NCBI GenBank assembly: GCA_020161355.1
Contig: JAIUOF010000009.1
Location: 62,001 to 126,000, forward strand
Direction: 5' to 3'
Origin: Bacteroidota bacterium
GTDB taxonomy: Bacteria; Bacteroidota; Bacteroidia; Cytophagales; Spirosomataceae
Length of the DNA stretch: 64,000 bases
This document shows positions 24,749-33,003 of this stretch, one piece after another. How positions within the stretch are numbered: the first letter of the stretch is position 1; each line of letters begins with the position of its first letter. The position numbers and the translations under genes were made by a program. Below the pieces are notes generated by a model that was not told the origin of the DNA, made no database searches, and saw only the letters and a program-made list of their open reading frames with translations.

Positions 24749-24979
24749 AAACTTGATTTGACATTCGCCAAACTTGATTTGACATTCACCAAACTTGATT
24801 CAACATATACCAAACTTGATTCAACATATACCAAACTTGATTCAACATATACCAAACTTGATTTGACATTAACGAAACTTGATTCAACATATACCAAACT
24901 TGATTCAACATTCACAATACTTGATTTGACTTTCACCAAACTTGATTTGACTTTCACCAAACTTGATTTGAAACTCTCA
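24749..24979. repeat. 21-bp minisatellite, 11 copies
   Basis: Eleven consecutive 21-bp units of the type AAACTTGATTCAACATATACC, with variants (TTGACATTCACC, TTGACTTTCACC). The period is a multiple of three and no unit contains a stop in one frame per strand. It therefore stays open on both strands: SSLVYVE-type heptads on minus, TKLDSTY-type on plus. Units with the CAACATAT and TGACNTTC endings are interspersed, implying internal duplication. Confidence 0.95.
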
Positions 24980-25290
24980 ATTTTTTTCAAATAAGATCCA
25001 GCGTGAGAGGCTATTCCGCATAAAAATGGAAGGTTTTTACTAAGTTTTTTAGATATTTTAACCGCTTTTAAGAGTTATCCACTGCATTTAGACTAAAAGC
25101 AAATATACTCAACAAATCAAGTAGCTGAATTTCAAATAGTTGCGAAATTAATTTTTTAAAATTTCCTCAAATTTCAAAATTTATAAACAAAATCATCAAT
25201 TTTTCCGCATTTATTTTTCTAACTGGCTGATTTTCAATTCATTTTAAAAAAGCAAATAATTTGTAAAATTTTACATCAATTTTTTTTTTA

Positions 25291-25298
25291 TATGTTTG
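25291..25298 (+). promoter_or_regulatory. TAnnTTTG promoter element (TATGTTTG)
   Basis: Matches the Bacteroidota -7 consensus; the ATG of the interrupted frame follows 24 nt downstream. A TTTG lies at 25260-25263, but its 27-nt spacing is longer than usual. Confidence 0.45.
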
Positions 25299-25321
25299 CC
25301 GTATAGTTAAATTTTATTTGT

Positions 25322-25471
25322 ATGAAAGACGGAAATTTCATCAGATAAGAAAAAAAACAGGGTCAATTCCCTGGTGTACAGCCGGGTATCAAGCTGCTTT
25401 CGGATCATGGACGAAAGCACATGACTGGTGCCAAACGTAGGTTTCTTCTTAATCAGAAGCTGGTAAAATAA
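25322..25471 (+). pseudogene. small reading frame interrupted by an in-frame TAA, or structured RNA
   Basis: ATG AAA GAC GGA opens eight codons to TAA (25346-25348). The same frame then continues for 40 coding-like codons to TAA 25469-25471; the conceptual product ends in SDHGRKHMTGAKRRFLL and a short basic tail. The DNA can also form hairpins: CAGGG/CCCTG, CTTTCG/CGAAAG and CTTCT/AGAAG. It may be a decayed gene, a leader with recoding, or a noncoding RNA. No family recognised. Confidence 0.4.
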
Positions 25472-25553
25472 AATGTGTTTTTTTATTTTTTAGTCTTTAA
25501 TTTTTGTATTTAGTTTTTTATTTTTTCACCGCCCGATTCCACAAAAAATCAGA

Positions 25554-25581
25554 AGGCCGCTTCCCTAAAAAGAAGCAGCCC
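25554..25581 (+). other. GC-rich hairpin upstream of 25666 gene
   Basis: GGCCGCTTC and GAAGCAGCC can pair (one mismatch) around an A-rich loop. There is no T-run directly after it; possible leader structure or weak terminator. Confidence 0.4.
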
Positions 25582-25665
25582 CCCGACATAGTTTTTAATT
25601 AGCATTTAAATATATGTCATTGGGAAACGATTTTTTCAAAAAAGGGCATAATTATTTAAAAAAGT

Positions 25666-26025
25666 ATGAGATATCTCTCAAGTATTTCAATTCAAAACGC
25701 CACTTCGAGACTTGCAGGCGTTAAAGCAATTGCACAGGATTTAGATCTGGGCAATGGTCTCACATTAGAAAGTTATCAGGCAGCAATCACCGAAGTGTAC
25801 ACCCTGATTAACTCTTACAATACCCAGTTGAGCTCCTTAGGAGAGGTCAGAAACCGCATTCGGGAAAAAGAGAAGGCATTGAATGACTTAAATGAGCGAA
25901 TGTTGATCGGGGTTGGAGCCAAGTATGGCAAAGACTCCAATCAATACCAGATGGCAGGTGGCACTAGAAAATCGATGCGTAAAAAGCGTCGAAAGGTAGC
26001 AGTGCCGGCCAAAACAGAAGTGTAA
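25666..26025 (+). CDS. hypothetical helical protein with basic C-terminus
   Basis: 119 residues, no signal peptide. Residues 1-85 are predicted helical with heptad-like spacing (EVRNRIREKEKALNDLNERML). A segment GVGAKYGKDSNQYQMAGGTRKSMRKKRRK then gives a strongly basic tail. The GKDSNQYQMAGGTRKS motif looks conserved in small hypothetical proteins of Bacteroidota and cyanobacteria as far as I recall, with no known role; nucleic-acid binding is a guess. A bidirectional terminator separates it from rrf2. Confidence 0.65.
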   Translation: MRYLSSISIQNATSRLAGVKAIAQDLDLGNGLTLESYQAAITEVYTLINSYNTQLSSLGEVRNRIREKEKALNDLNERMLIGVGAKYGKDSNQYQMAGGTRKSMRKKRRKVAVPAKTEV

Positions 26026-26079
26026 AATCAAAAGGGGCTATTCCATGATATGGCTGTTTTTGAAGAATACGAAACAAAA

Positions 26080-26107
26080 AAACCGGTTCAAAGAGCCGGT
26101 TTTTTGC
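26080..26107. terminator. bidirectional intrinsic terminator
   Basis: AAAACCGG and CCGGTTTTTT flank a short loop, with A-run on one side and T-run on the other, between convergent genes. Confidence 0.8.
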
Positions 26108-26127
26108 TTTCCTAAATCCTATTTATT

Positions 26128-26559
26128 TTACCCCATTAAAACACTCTCACCCAAATTAACGCTTGCAACCAGATCGGAAATGGTTTTGCTCGCAAACGTT
26201 TTAAAAATTGCGGTGCGACAACCATCGAAGTCATCGTGCATCGGACAGGGATTGGAGGCCGAGCATTCGTCACGGCCCAAAAAACATTTTTTCAATATCC
26301 CCAGGCCGTCAACTGCCTCTATCACATCAATCAATTGCAATCCGGCGGTACGGTTATTGCAATAAAACCCACCATGTGGACCTTTCACTGAACCTATCAA
26401 ACCCCGTTTGGCCAGATCCTGGAGGATTTTCCCCATAAAATGCTGGGGAACCGATAGCTCTTCTGCGATTTCCTGAATCCCGATTTTTTTCTCCTGATTT
26501 TGTTCTAAAGAGAGCAAAACCATGCCTCTGATGGCATATCCGCAAGTTTTTGAAATCAT
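26128..26559 (-). CDS. Rrf2-family transcriptional regulator with three cysteines
   Basis: 143 residues. The winged-helix N-terminus is MISKTCGYAIRGMVLLSL with recognition region VPQHFMGKILQDLAKRGLI and wing GPHGGF. Cys92, Cys99 and Cys105 (KCFLGRDECSASNPC) match the cluster-ligand region of NsrR/IscR-type sensors. Family knowledge: these bind [2Fe-2S] or [4Fe-4S] clusters and respond to NO or Fe-S status. Its start overlaps the stop of ric by 4 nt (ATGA), so it is co-expressed with the repair protein. It is the best candidate to bind the shared palindrome. Confidence 0.9.
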   Translation of the reverse strand: MISKTCGYAIRGMVLLSLEQNQEKKIGIQEIAEELSVPQHFMGKILQDLAKRGLIGSVKGPHGGFYCNNRTAGLQLIDVIEAVDGLGILKKCFLGRDECSASNPCPMHDDFDGCRTAIFKTFASKTISDLVASVNLGESVLMG

Positions 26560-27293
26560 GCTACAGCATTTTTAAAATATTCTTCCTCCAAAATTACTAC
26601 TTTAGGAAATAAAATATTGTTTTCGATGTGAATATGTTGTACCAAATCGGCATCCAACTCTTTAAGCTTGCTAATCATTACCAGATGTGAATTACAGGCG
26701 TTTTCGGGAGCAGTATAGTTGTGGGTAATCGTCCGCATACGATGCAGAATCTCCCCGGCTTCGTCGTGTTCTGCATGCATCACCGAGATTGGGTTTTGGA
26801 TAGTCCCGAAAAATGGCTTCTCAGATTTTTCTTTTAGCTTAAGCTCATTTATCATTTTCTTAATATAAGGAAACAGTATATTCTCTTCCTTGGGAAGATG
26901 ACCCAACAGGTCACTTTCAAGAGCTAAATACAAATCATGCAACTCAGGCAAGTAATCAAACCTTTCACCATGTTTATTAAATACCTTCTCTACATAAAAT
27001 CTGATTTCAGGCAGATTTTTGTACAAATAATTATGGTGAACATTGGTGACATAATCAGCCAGAAAGTCAAGCTCAAACTGATCAAAATCCAGACTCGATG
27101 CTTGTTTATCTTCAAAGCTTTTTTCTATTTTAAGACTTATTTCATCAAAATCTATCGCCTGTTTTTCACACACCTCACTTAGCATCACATTGCCTCCACA
27201 GCAATAATCAATGCCATATTCGTTAAAAACATCGGCAGCTTTAGGGTTTTTTCTTACGATTTGACCCACTTTCAATTCATTTATTAATTCCAT
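26556..27293 (-). CDS. ric: iron-sulfur cluster repair di-iron protein (Ric/ScdA/YtfE)
   Basis: 245 residues. The N-terminal ScdA_N domain holds YGIDYCCGGN (Cys31-Cys32). The hemerythrin-like domain has the His/Glu ligands spread over VHHNYLYKNLP, LLGHLPKEENILFPYI, HAEHDEAGEIL and VQHIHIENNILFP. Ric repairs Fe-S clusters after nitrosative or oxidative damage. It is the first gene of a two-gene operon with rrf2, preceded by the palindrome at 27324-27338. Confidence 0.95.
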   Translation of the reverse strand: MELINELKVGQIVRKNPKAADVFNEYGIDYCCGGNVMLSEVCEKQAIDFDEISLKIEKSFEDKQASSLDFDQFELDFLADYVTNVHHNYLYKNLPEIRFYVEKVFNKHGERFDYLPELHDLYLALESDLLGHLPKEENILFPYIKKMINELKLKEKSEKPFFGTIQNPISVMHAEHDEAGEILHRMRTITHNYTAPENACNSHLVMISKLKELDADLVQHIHIENNILFPKVVILEEEYFKNAVA

Positions 27294-27323
27294 TTCTTAT
27301 TAATTTTATTTCGATATAAAGAT

Positions 27324-27338
27324 ATAAAGGTCTTTTAT
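27324..27338. promoter_or_regulatory. candidate NO-responsive operator before ric-rrf2
   Basis: ATAAAGG-T-CTTTTAT, one mismatch from the perfect dyad before norC. It is 31 nt upstream of the ric start, reading as ATAAAAGACCTTTAT on the gene strand. Confidence 0.6.
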
Positions 27339-27406
27339 TATGCTAAATGATTAATATCATATTCTTTCCTTGGTATTAATCATAATTCAATGAGCCTTTT
27401 CAACAA

Positions 27407-27414
27407 TACTTTTG
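27407..27414 (+). promoter_or_regulatory. TAnnTTTG element (TACTTTTG) before cytochrome c-nosZ operon
   Basis: Fits the Bacteroidota -7 consensus. A start site a few bases downstream would place the operator at 27425-27439 just after +1, the expected position for a repressor. Confidence 0.45.
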
Positions 27415-27424
27415 TTAAAAAGAT

Positions 27425-27439
27425 AAGAAGGTCTTTTAT
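27425..27439. promoter_or_regulatory. candidate NO-responsive operator before cytochrome c-nosZ
   Basis: AAGAAGG-T-CTTTTAT with upstream GAT. The right half is identical to the copies at 9889-9895 and 27332-27338; the left half is degenerate. It ends 24 nt before the ATG. Confidence 0.5.
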
Positions 27440-27463
27440 TCTCATTTAAATTATTTTAACGTT

Positions 27464-27919
27464 ATGAAAAACAAAATTCTGGGTTTAATAACCTTAACCC
27501 TAATGATTTGGAGTTGCGGCGGAGCAGAGCAAAGGGCCGAAAGTCCTGAGACGAGCGATTCGGTATTGCTAAAGCAGGAAGAAGTGCATGGCTCCGAAGT
27601 AAAAGAAGTAGCTCTGAGTACACCTCTTGACCAGGCTATGGTAAAAGAAGGCCAGGGAATCTACGACATGAAGTGTGCCTCCTGCCACAAGCTTACCGAA
27701 GAAAGATTGGTGGGTCCCGGCTGGGGAGGAGTGTCTAAAAAGCGGAAACCTGAATGGATTCTCAACATGATTACCAACGTGGACATGATGCTTGAGAAAG
27801 ATGCAGAAGCTCAAAAACTACTGGAGGAATGTCTGGTAAGAATGCCAAATCAAAACATTAACGACAAAGAGGCGAGAAGTGTGCTGGAGTTTATGAGGCA
27901 TAATGACGGTGAAAAATAA
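27464..27919 (+). CDS. lipoprotein monoheme cytochrome c
   Basis: 151 residues. The signal MKNKILGLITLTLMIWSC ends in a lipobox Cys18. The mature part has one heme motif CASCHKL and later VRMPNQNI, where the Met is a plausible distal ligand. It is 31 nt before nosZ and shares its probable operator. Clade II nos clusters often include a c-type cytochrome, a likely electron donor to NosZ or to the membrane maturation complex. Donor role is inference. Confidence 0.9.
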   Translation: MKNKILGLITLTLMIWSCGGAEQRAESPETSDSVLLKQEEVHGSEVKEVALSTPLDQAMVKEGQGIYDMKCASCHKLTEERLVGPGWGGVSKKRKPEWILNMITNVDMMLEKDAEAQKLLEECLVRMPNQNINDKEARSVLEFMRHNDGEK

Positions 27920-27950
27920 ACCGAAAAAATCATATCTAAATAAAAATAAA

Positions 27951-29954
27951 ATGAAAATCAATTATTTACGTATTGTGGCTATAGGAGCCACAATCGCCGG
28001 CATGGCTGCCTGTAAACCTGCAAATGAGAAGGCATCGAGCGACTCGTTTCTTGCCGGAGACGCTGCAGAAAGGGCTTATGTAAAACCCGGAGAACACGAC
28101 GAGTTTTACAATATAGTCTCAGGTGGTTTTAATGGTCAGCTTTCAGTAGTAGGTTTGCCTTCTGGCCGTACCCTGAAAATCATCCCTGTGTTTTCACAGT
28201 TTGCCGAAAATGGCTGGGGGTATTCTGAAGAGACCAAACCTATGCTCAACACCTCTCATGGTTTTGTTCCCTGGGATGATTCTCACCATGTGGCCCTTTC
28301 GACAACCAACTCTGAACACGATGGTAAGTGGGCCTTTATCAATGGTAACAACACACCTCGTATCGCGAGAGTGAGTCTTTCGACTTTCCGCACAGAGGAA
28401 ATCATCGAATTGCCCAACTCCGGCGGTAATCACTCCTCCCCTTTTATTACTGCCAACACGGAGTATGCAGTAGCAGGAACACGTTTTTCAGTACCACCAG
28501 ACGCCAAAGCCGATGTACCTATCAGCTCTTTTAAACAAAACTTTAAGGGTTATATAAGCTTTGTAAGTATTGATAAAAACACAGGAAGAATGGGAATCAA
28601 ATTCCAGCTAAAAACCCCTGGAGTGAGCTTTGACCTGGCACGTGCCGGTAAAGCCAAATCTGCAGGCTGGTTCTTTTTCTCCACCTACAATACAGAGCAG
28701 GCCAACAGCTTGCTGGAAGTAAATGCTTCGCAAAAAGACAAAGACTTTATTTTGGCTGTAAACTGGAAGAAAGCCGAAGAATATCTTGCTCAGGGCAAAG
28801 GCAAAAAAGAAGCTGCAAAATATGCTCATAATGTATATAGTGATGAAACCCACAGTGCCACTTCTACTATTATGAACGAGGTAATGACCCTAGATCCGAA
28901 AGAATGCCCGGGTATGCTGTATTTTATGCCATGCCCTAAGTCGCCTCATGGTTGTGATGTAGATCCTACCGGACAATATATTGTGGGTTCCGGAAAATTA
29001 GCAGCTGTGATTCCGGTGTTCTCATTTGATAAAATGATCAAAGCCATTGAAAGCAAAACTTTTGACGGAGATTTTGACGGTATCCCGGTATTAAAATACG
29101 ATGCGGTATTACACGGCGAAGTTAAAAAGCCGGGCTTAGGACCATTGCACACCGAATTTGATGGAAAAGGCAATGCCATCACCTCATTCTTTGTGTCTTC
29201 AGAATTGGTAAAATGGAATATCGAAAAACTGGAAGTAGTTGATCGTGTACCTACTTTCTATTCGGTGGGTCACCTGAGTATCCCCGGTGGACCAACTGCC
29301 AAGCCGCATGGAAAATACGTAGTTGCCTACAACAAAATCACAAAAGACCGCTACCTTCCTACAGGACCTGAACTGGCTCAATCGGCTCAGCTGTATGATA
29401 TTTCCGGTGATAAAATGAAGCTTATTCTTGACTTCCCAACAACAGGAGAACCTCACTATGCTGAATCAATCCCGGCTGCTTTGGTGGAGAAAAACGTGAA
29501 GAAAATCTTTAAACTGGAGGAAAACAAACACCCTTATGCAGCCAAAGGTGAAAAGGAGACCAAAGTGGTACGCAAAGGCAACGAGGTTCATGTTTATATG
29601 ACTGCCATACGGTCGCACTTCGCTCCTGACAATATTGAAGGTGTAAAAATGGGTGATGTGGTTTATTTCCATGTCACTAATCTGGAACAAGACTGGGATG
29701 TACCTCATGGCTTTGCCGTAAGAGGAAATCTAAATGCGGAAGTGCTGGTAATGCCAGGCGAAACTTCCACACTGAAATGGATTCCTACCAAAGTGGGAGT
29801 TACCCCGATGTACTGTACAGACTTCTGCTCGGCGTTGCACCAGGAAATGCAAGGCTATGTGAGGGTATCACCTGCGGGTAGCAATGTACCGCTTACCTGG
29901 GGGCTTGGTAAAAACCCTACTGCTGAGGCCGAAAAGAAAGTAGCTAAAAAATAA
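27951..29954 (+). CDS. nosZ: nitrous oxide reductase NosZ (clade II, lipoprotein-type)
   Basis: 667 residues from ATG 27951. This start gives a signal MKINYLRIVAIGATIAGMAAC with a lipobox and no twin-arginine motif, the Sec-type export of clade II. CuZ histidines lie in the propeller (DDSHHVALS, SPHGCDVD, GPLHTEFDG, KPHGKYVV, EPHYAES). The C-terminal cupredoxin has the CuA motif with Cys622, Cys626, His630 and Met633 (CTDFCSALHQEM). It reduces N2O to N2 outside the cytoplasmic membrane. A terminator-like hairpin follows, then the rest of the nos genes. Confidence 0.97.
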   Translation: MKINYLRIVAIGATIAGMAACKPANEKASSDSFLAGDAAERAYVKPGEHDEFYNIVSGGFNGQLSVVGLPSGRTLKIIPVFSQFAENGWGYSEETKPMLNTSHGFVPWDDSHHVALSTTNSEHDGKWAFINGNNTPRIARVSLSTFRTEEIIELPNSGGNHSSPFITANTEYAVAGTRFSVPPDAKADVPISSFKQNFKGYISFVSIDKNTGRMGIKFQLKTPGVSFDLARAGKAKSAGWFFFSTYNTEQANSLLEVNASQKDKDFILAVNWKKAEEYLAQGKGKKEAAKYAHNVYSDETHSATSTIMNEVMTLDPKECPGMLYFMPCPKSPHGCDVDPTGQYIVGSGKLAAVIPVFSFDKMIKAIESKTFDGDFDGIPVLKYDAVLHGEVKKPGLGPLHTEFDGKGNAITSFFVSSELVKWNIEKLEVVDRVPTFYSVGHLSIPGGPTAKPHGKYVVAYNKITKDRYLPTGPELAQSAQLYDISGDKMKLILDFPTTGEPHYAESIPAALVEKNVKKIFKLEENKHPYAAKGEKETKVVRKGNEVHVYMTAIRSHFAPDNIEGVKMGDVVYFHVTNLEQDWDVPHGFAVRGNLNAEVLVMPGETSTLKWIPTKVGVTPMYCTDFCSALHQEMQGYVRVSPAGSNVPLTWGLGKNPTAEAEKKVAKK

Positions 29955-29963
29955 TATTTATAT

Positions 29964-29998
29964 AAAAAAGGCGGGTGTAAAATTCGCTCGCCTTTTTT
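29964..29998 (+). terminator. terminator/attenuator after nosZ
   Basis: AAAAGGCG pairs with CGCCTTTT (partly extended) followed by T6; it lies 14 nt before the next nos gene, so it probably attenuates rather than ends the operon. Confidence 0.7.
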
Positions 29999-30011
29999 CA
30001 TCAAAAAAACA

Positions 30012-30584
30012 ATGAAACCTTTAAAGAAAATATCCTGGATAAGCCTTTTAGTAAGTTCCTTATTATTAACAGTAACCTATTTTGTCCCCATCTGGAAAAT
30101 CGACCTGTGGGCACCTCAATACCCTGAAGGTCTTTCAATGAGTATTTGGTTGTATAAACTTAGTGGCCAGGTGGATATCATCAATGGCCTGAACCATTAC
30201 ATAGGCATGGCACACATTAAAGAAGAAATGTTCCCTGAGTTTAAAATACTGCCGTATGCGGTAGGCATAATCATCGCTTTAGGTGTTGTAACCGCACTAT
30301 CAAAAAACCGAAAAATGGTACTTGGATTTCTGGTTTTACTGATTGTATCGGGTGTAATAGCCATGTATGATTTCTGGAAATGGGGCTACGAATATGGTCA
30401 TAACCTTAGCGATGACGCAGCCATAAAAGTACCCGGTATGGCCTATCAACCTCCACTGATTGGCTACAAAGAACTCCTCAATTTCGGAGCTTATTCTATT
30501 CCTGATATTGGAGGTTGGCTGTTTGTGCTTTTAGGTGCAGTAACCATTGGCGTGGTGATATTTGAAACAAAAACAAATAAGTAA
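30012..30584 (+). CDS. nos-cluster membrane protein (unnamed)
   Basis: 190 residues with four to five membrane helices. Loop motifs YPEGLSMSIW and INGLNHYIGM (about 38-70) are of the type found in the unnamed membrane protein that lies between nosZ and nosL/nosD in clade II clusters. The histidine in NHYIG could bind copper or heme. A role in copper supply or electron flow to NosZ is inference. It ends 1 nt before the nosL start. Confidence 0.8.
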   Translation: MKPLKKISWISLLVSSLLLTVTYFVPIWKIDLWAPQYPEGLSMSIWLYKLSGQVDIINGLNHYIGMAHIKEEMFPEFKILPYAVGIIIALGVVTALSKNRKMVLGFLVLLIVSGVIAMYDFWKWGYEYGHNLSDDAAIKVPGMAYQPPLIGYKELLNFGAYSIPDIGGWLFVLLGAVTIGVVIFETKTNK

Positions 30585-30585
30585 A

Positions 30586-31032
30586 ATGCTTAATATACTG
30601 AAAATCATCCTTTCCCTTTTGGCAATATTCGTGGTCACTTCATGTAGTAGCGGTCCTGAGACTATCAATTATGGAAAAGAGAACTGTGAGTTTTGCAAAA
30701 TGACCATCATGGACAAAAAGTTTGGAACCGAACTCGTAAGCCAAAAAGGCAAGGTTTTTAAATTTGACGACGCTGCCTGTATGGTTAAATACATGCAAGT
30801 GAGCAATCAGGATGATGCTCAGTTTAAATTCATAGTATTTAATGGCGTTGATGCACCCGGGGATTTGCTGGGCGTTGAAAAAGCCACATTTGTAAACTCC
30901 GGAGAAATGAGAAGCCCCATGTTGGGCAATATCGGTGCCTTCAAAGACCCCAACAAAGCCAAAGAATACCTCAAAAGCGACACTACAGCCCAAATGATGA
31001 GCTGGGAAGAAGTAAAATCAAAACTCGAATGA
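30586..31032 (+). CDS. nosL: copper chaperone NosL (lipoprotein)
   Basis: 148 residues from ATG 30586, chosen because it gives the signal MLNILKIILSLLAIFVVTSC with lipobox. The mature protein starts with the NosL motif ENCEFCKMTIMD, where Cys and Met bind Cu(I), and includes KFDDAACMVKY. NosL delivers copper for the CuZ site. Its stop overlaps the ATG of nosD. Confidence 0.95.
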   Translation: MLNILKIILSLLAIFVVTSCSSGPETINYGKENCEFCKMTIMDKKFGTELVSQKGKVFKFDDAACMVKYMQVSNQDDAQFKFIVFNGVDAPGDLLGVEKATFVNSGEMRSPMLGNIGAFKDPNKAKEYLKSDTTAQMMSWEEVKSKLE

Positions 31033-32273
31033 AAAAGCCTATTCTGATATTACTCCTATTGATTCCGGGTTTATTATCGGCCAAAATCTGGCAGATCAAT
31101 AATTCTGAAGACCTCAAAGCAGCTCTGAAATTATCTCAGGCCAATGACCAGATAATTATCAATAAGGGCAATTACAAGGTTCTAAATCTGGAAATCACCA
31201 AGCCACTGAGCATAAAAGGGCTTGGTTTCCCGATCCTTGATGCTGAATTGAAAGGCGAGATTTTTATCGTAAAATCAAATGATGTAAAAATATCAGGAAT
31301 AAGATTTGTCAATATTGGAGAAACCAGTATGATTGACTGGGCTGCAGTCAAAGTGCTGGAGTCAGAAAATGTAAAGGTGACCGGCAACGATTTCAGAAAT
31401 TGCTACTTTGCAGTATATCTTTCCTCATCTAACAAATGTCAGGTCGCAAAAAATAACATCAAAGGTACTCCAAAAGAGGAACAAACCACCGGCAATGGCA
31501 TACACGCCTGGAAATGTGATGACATTGAGATCTCTGATAATTATGTGGAAGGACATCGTGACGGCATTTATTTCGAATTTGTAACCAATTCCCGCATTTT
31601 CGGAAACTATTCCACCAAAAACATCAGATACGGCCTCCACTTTATGTTTTCGCATCAGGACGAATACTACAAAAACAATTTTGTAAACAATGGAGCCGGA
31701 GTAGCTGTCATGTACTCGAAAAAAGTAAAAATGCATGAGAACATTTTTAACAAAAACTGGGGTGGCTCAGCCTATGGTATTTTATTGAAAGACATTACTG
31801 ACAGTGACATCATCCATAATCATTTCCTGGACAATACCGTAGGCATTTATATGGAAGGCTGCAGCCGTATGAACATAAAACAATGTATCATCGAGCAAAA
31901 CGGAATAGGCCTGAGAATACAAGCCAACTGCGACGAAAATCACATCACAATCAACAATTTCAAAGCCAATACATTTGATTTGGCTACTAACGGCTCGGTG
32001 GTCTTTAACTATCTGGAAAACAATTATTGGGACAAATACCAGGGCTATGACCTAAACAAAGATGGCCATGGTGATGTAGCTTACAGGCCGGTGAGCATGT
32101 TTTCGACATTGGTAGAGCGTATGCCCCAGGTGATGATTTTGCTGAGAAGCTTTACCGTTACCCTCCTGGATAAAATCGAGCGGATAATCCCGAGTTTTAC
32201 GCCGGAAAACCTGAAAGATGAAAACCCGCAAATGAAACCCAACGAAATAAACGCAATAGAATTAAAGGCATAA
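31029..32273 (+). CDS. nosD: NosD, periplasmic copper-site maturation protein
   Basis: 414 residues with a Sec signal (MKKPILILLLLIPGLLSA). It forms a right-handed beta-helix of CASH repeats, with repeated turns such as VTGNDFRNCYFAVYL, GNGIHAWKCDDIEISDNYV and NTVGIYMEG. NosD works with the NosFY ABC transporter to assemble CuZ in NosZ. ATG overlaps the nosL stop by 4 nt. Confidence 0.95.
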   Translation: MKKPILILLLLIPGLLSAKIWQINNSEDLKAALKLSQANDQIIINKGNYKVLNLEITKPLSIKGLGFPILDAELKGEIFIVKSNDVKISGIRFVNIGETSMIDWAAVKVLESENVKVTGNDFRNCYFAVYLSSSNKCQVAKNNIKGTPKEEQTTGNGIHAWKCDDIEISDNYVEGHRDGIYFEFVTNSRIFGNYSTKNIRYGLHFMFSHQDEYYKNNFVNNGAGVAVMYSKKVKMHENIFNKNWGGSAYGILLKDITDSDIIHNHFLDNTVGIYMEGCSRMNIKQCIIEQNGIGLRIQANCDENHITINNFKANTFDLATNGSVVFNYLENNYWDKYQGYDLNKDGHGDVAYRPVSMFSTLVERMPQVMILLRSFTVTLLDKIERIIPSFTPENLKDENPQMKPNEINAIELKA

Positions 32274-32277
32274 GTTG

Positions 32278-33003
32278 ATGATAGTATTTGAAAACATAGG
32301 GAAGTCATTTGGCAAACTGGAGGTATTGCGAGATATCAATCTAAGGTTTGAATTGGGTCAGTGCATTGCCATTTTGGGACCAAATGGCTCAGGAAAAACC
32401 ACACTCATCAAGTCATTGCTGGGTATGGTGATTCCTGACAAGGGAGAGATTAGGTTTAAGGATATTTCGATAAAAAATGCTTTCGACTACCGAAACCAGA
32501 TTGGGTATATGCCTCAAATCGGCCATTATCCGCCAAATCTCCGAATAAGCCAGTTGATTGACATGATGGTGGACATCAGAAATTCAAAAGACTATGAGCT
32601 TGACGAAGAAATTATTGACGCATTTAAGCTCAGAGATATTTATCAAAAGCCTCTCGGTACGCTTTCAGGTGGCACCAAGCAGAAAGTAAGTGCTGCATTG
32701 GCTTTTTTATTTAACCCTAAGGTTCTGATTCTTGATGAACCCACCGCAGGCCTTGATCCGGTTTCGAGTGAAATTTTGAAAGCCAAAATCCAGAAGGAAA
32801 AATCAAAAGGCAAGTTGATTCTGATCACCTCTCACATTATGTCCGACCTCGAAGAACTGGCCACACATGTGGTTTATTTACAAGATGGTCAGCTGAAGGT
32901 ATTTAAGGAGCTGGAAGCCTTACAAGATGAATTTGGAGAGAACAGACTGAGCCGAATCATCGCCCAAATCATGCAGATGAGCAAAAAAATGTTGTGTTTT
33001 TGA
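32278..33003 (+). CDS. nosF: ABC transporter ATP-binding protein NosF
   Basis: 241 residues from ATG 32278 (the preceding TTG is less likely). Walker A GPNGSGKTT, signature LSGGTKQK, Walker B LILDEPTAGLDP and the switch His in LITSHI are all present. It energises NosFY for NosZ maturation. The stop TGA shares its last base with the ATG of the next gene. Confidence 0.96.
   Translation: MIVFENIGKSFGKLEVLRDINLRFELGQCIAILGPNGSGKTTLIKSLLGMVIPDKGEIRFKDISIKNAFDYRNQIGYMPQIGHYPPNLRISQLIDMMVDIRNSKDYELDEEIIDAFKLRDIYQKPLGTLSGGTKQKVSAALAFLFNPKVLILDEPTAGLDPVSSEILKAKIQKEKSKGKLILITSHIMSDLEELATHVVYLQDGQLKVFKELEALQDEFGENRLSRIIAQIMQMSKKMLCF

Larger units (their letters stand above)
24606..25665. other. 1.06-kb non-genic region with minisatellite and interrupted frame
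   Basis: Contains the 21-bp tandem array (24749-24979), a TAnnTTTG element (25291-25298), an interrupted small reading frame (25322-25471) and a GC hairpin (25554-25581). The remainder is AT-rich without supported features. Confidence 0.6.

Noticed and set aside
24730..24994. Heptad-repeat proteins on both strands of the minisatellite, or a CRISPR array
   Set aside because: The units are contiguous with no spacers, so it is not CRISPR. The dual open frames follow from a 21-bp period free of stops, and neither frame has a convincing promoter or signal.
27903..27950. Longer nosZ with an extra 16-residue N-terminus
   Set aside because: It would overlap the cytochrome c gene and put a basic stretch before the lipoprotein signal; ATG 27951 gives a normal signal.
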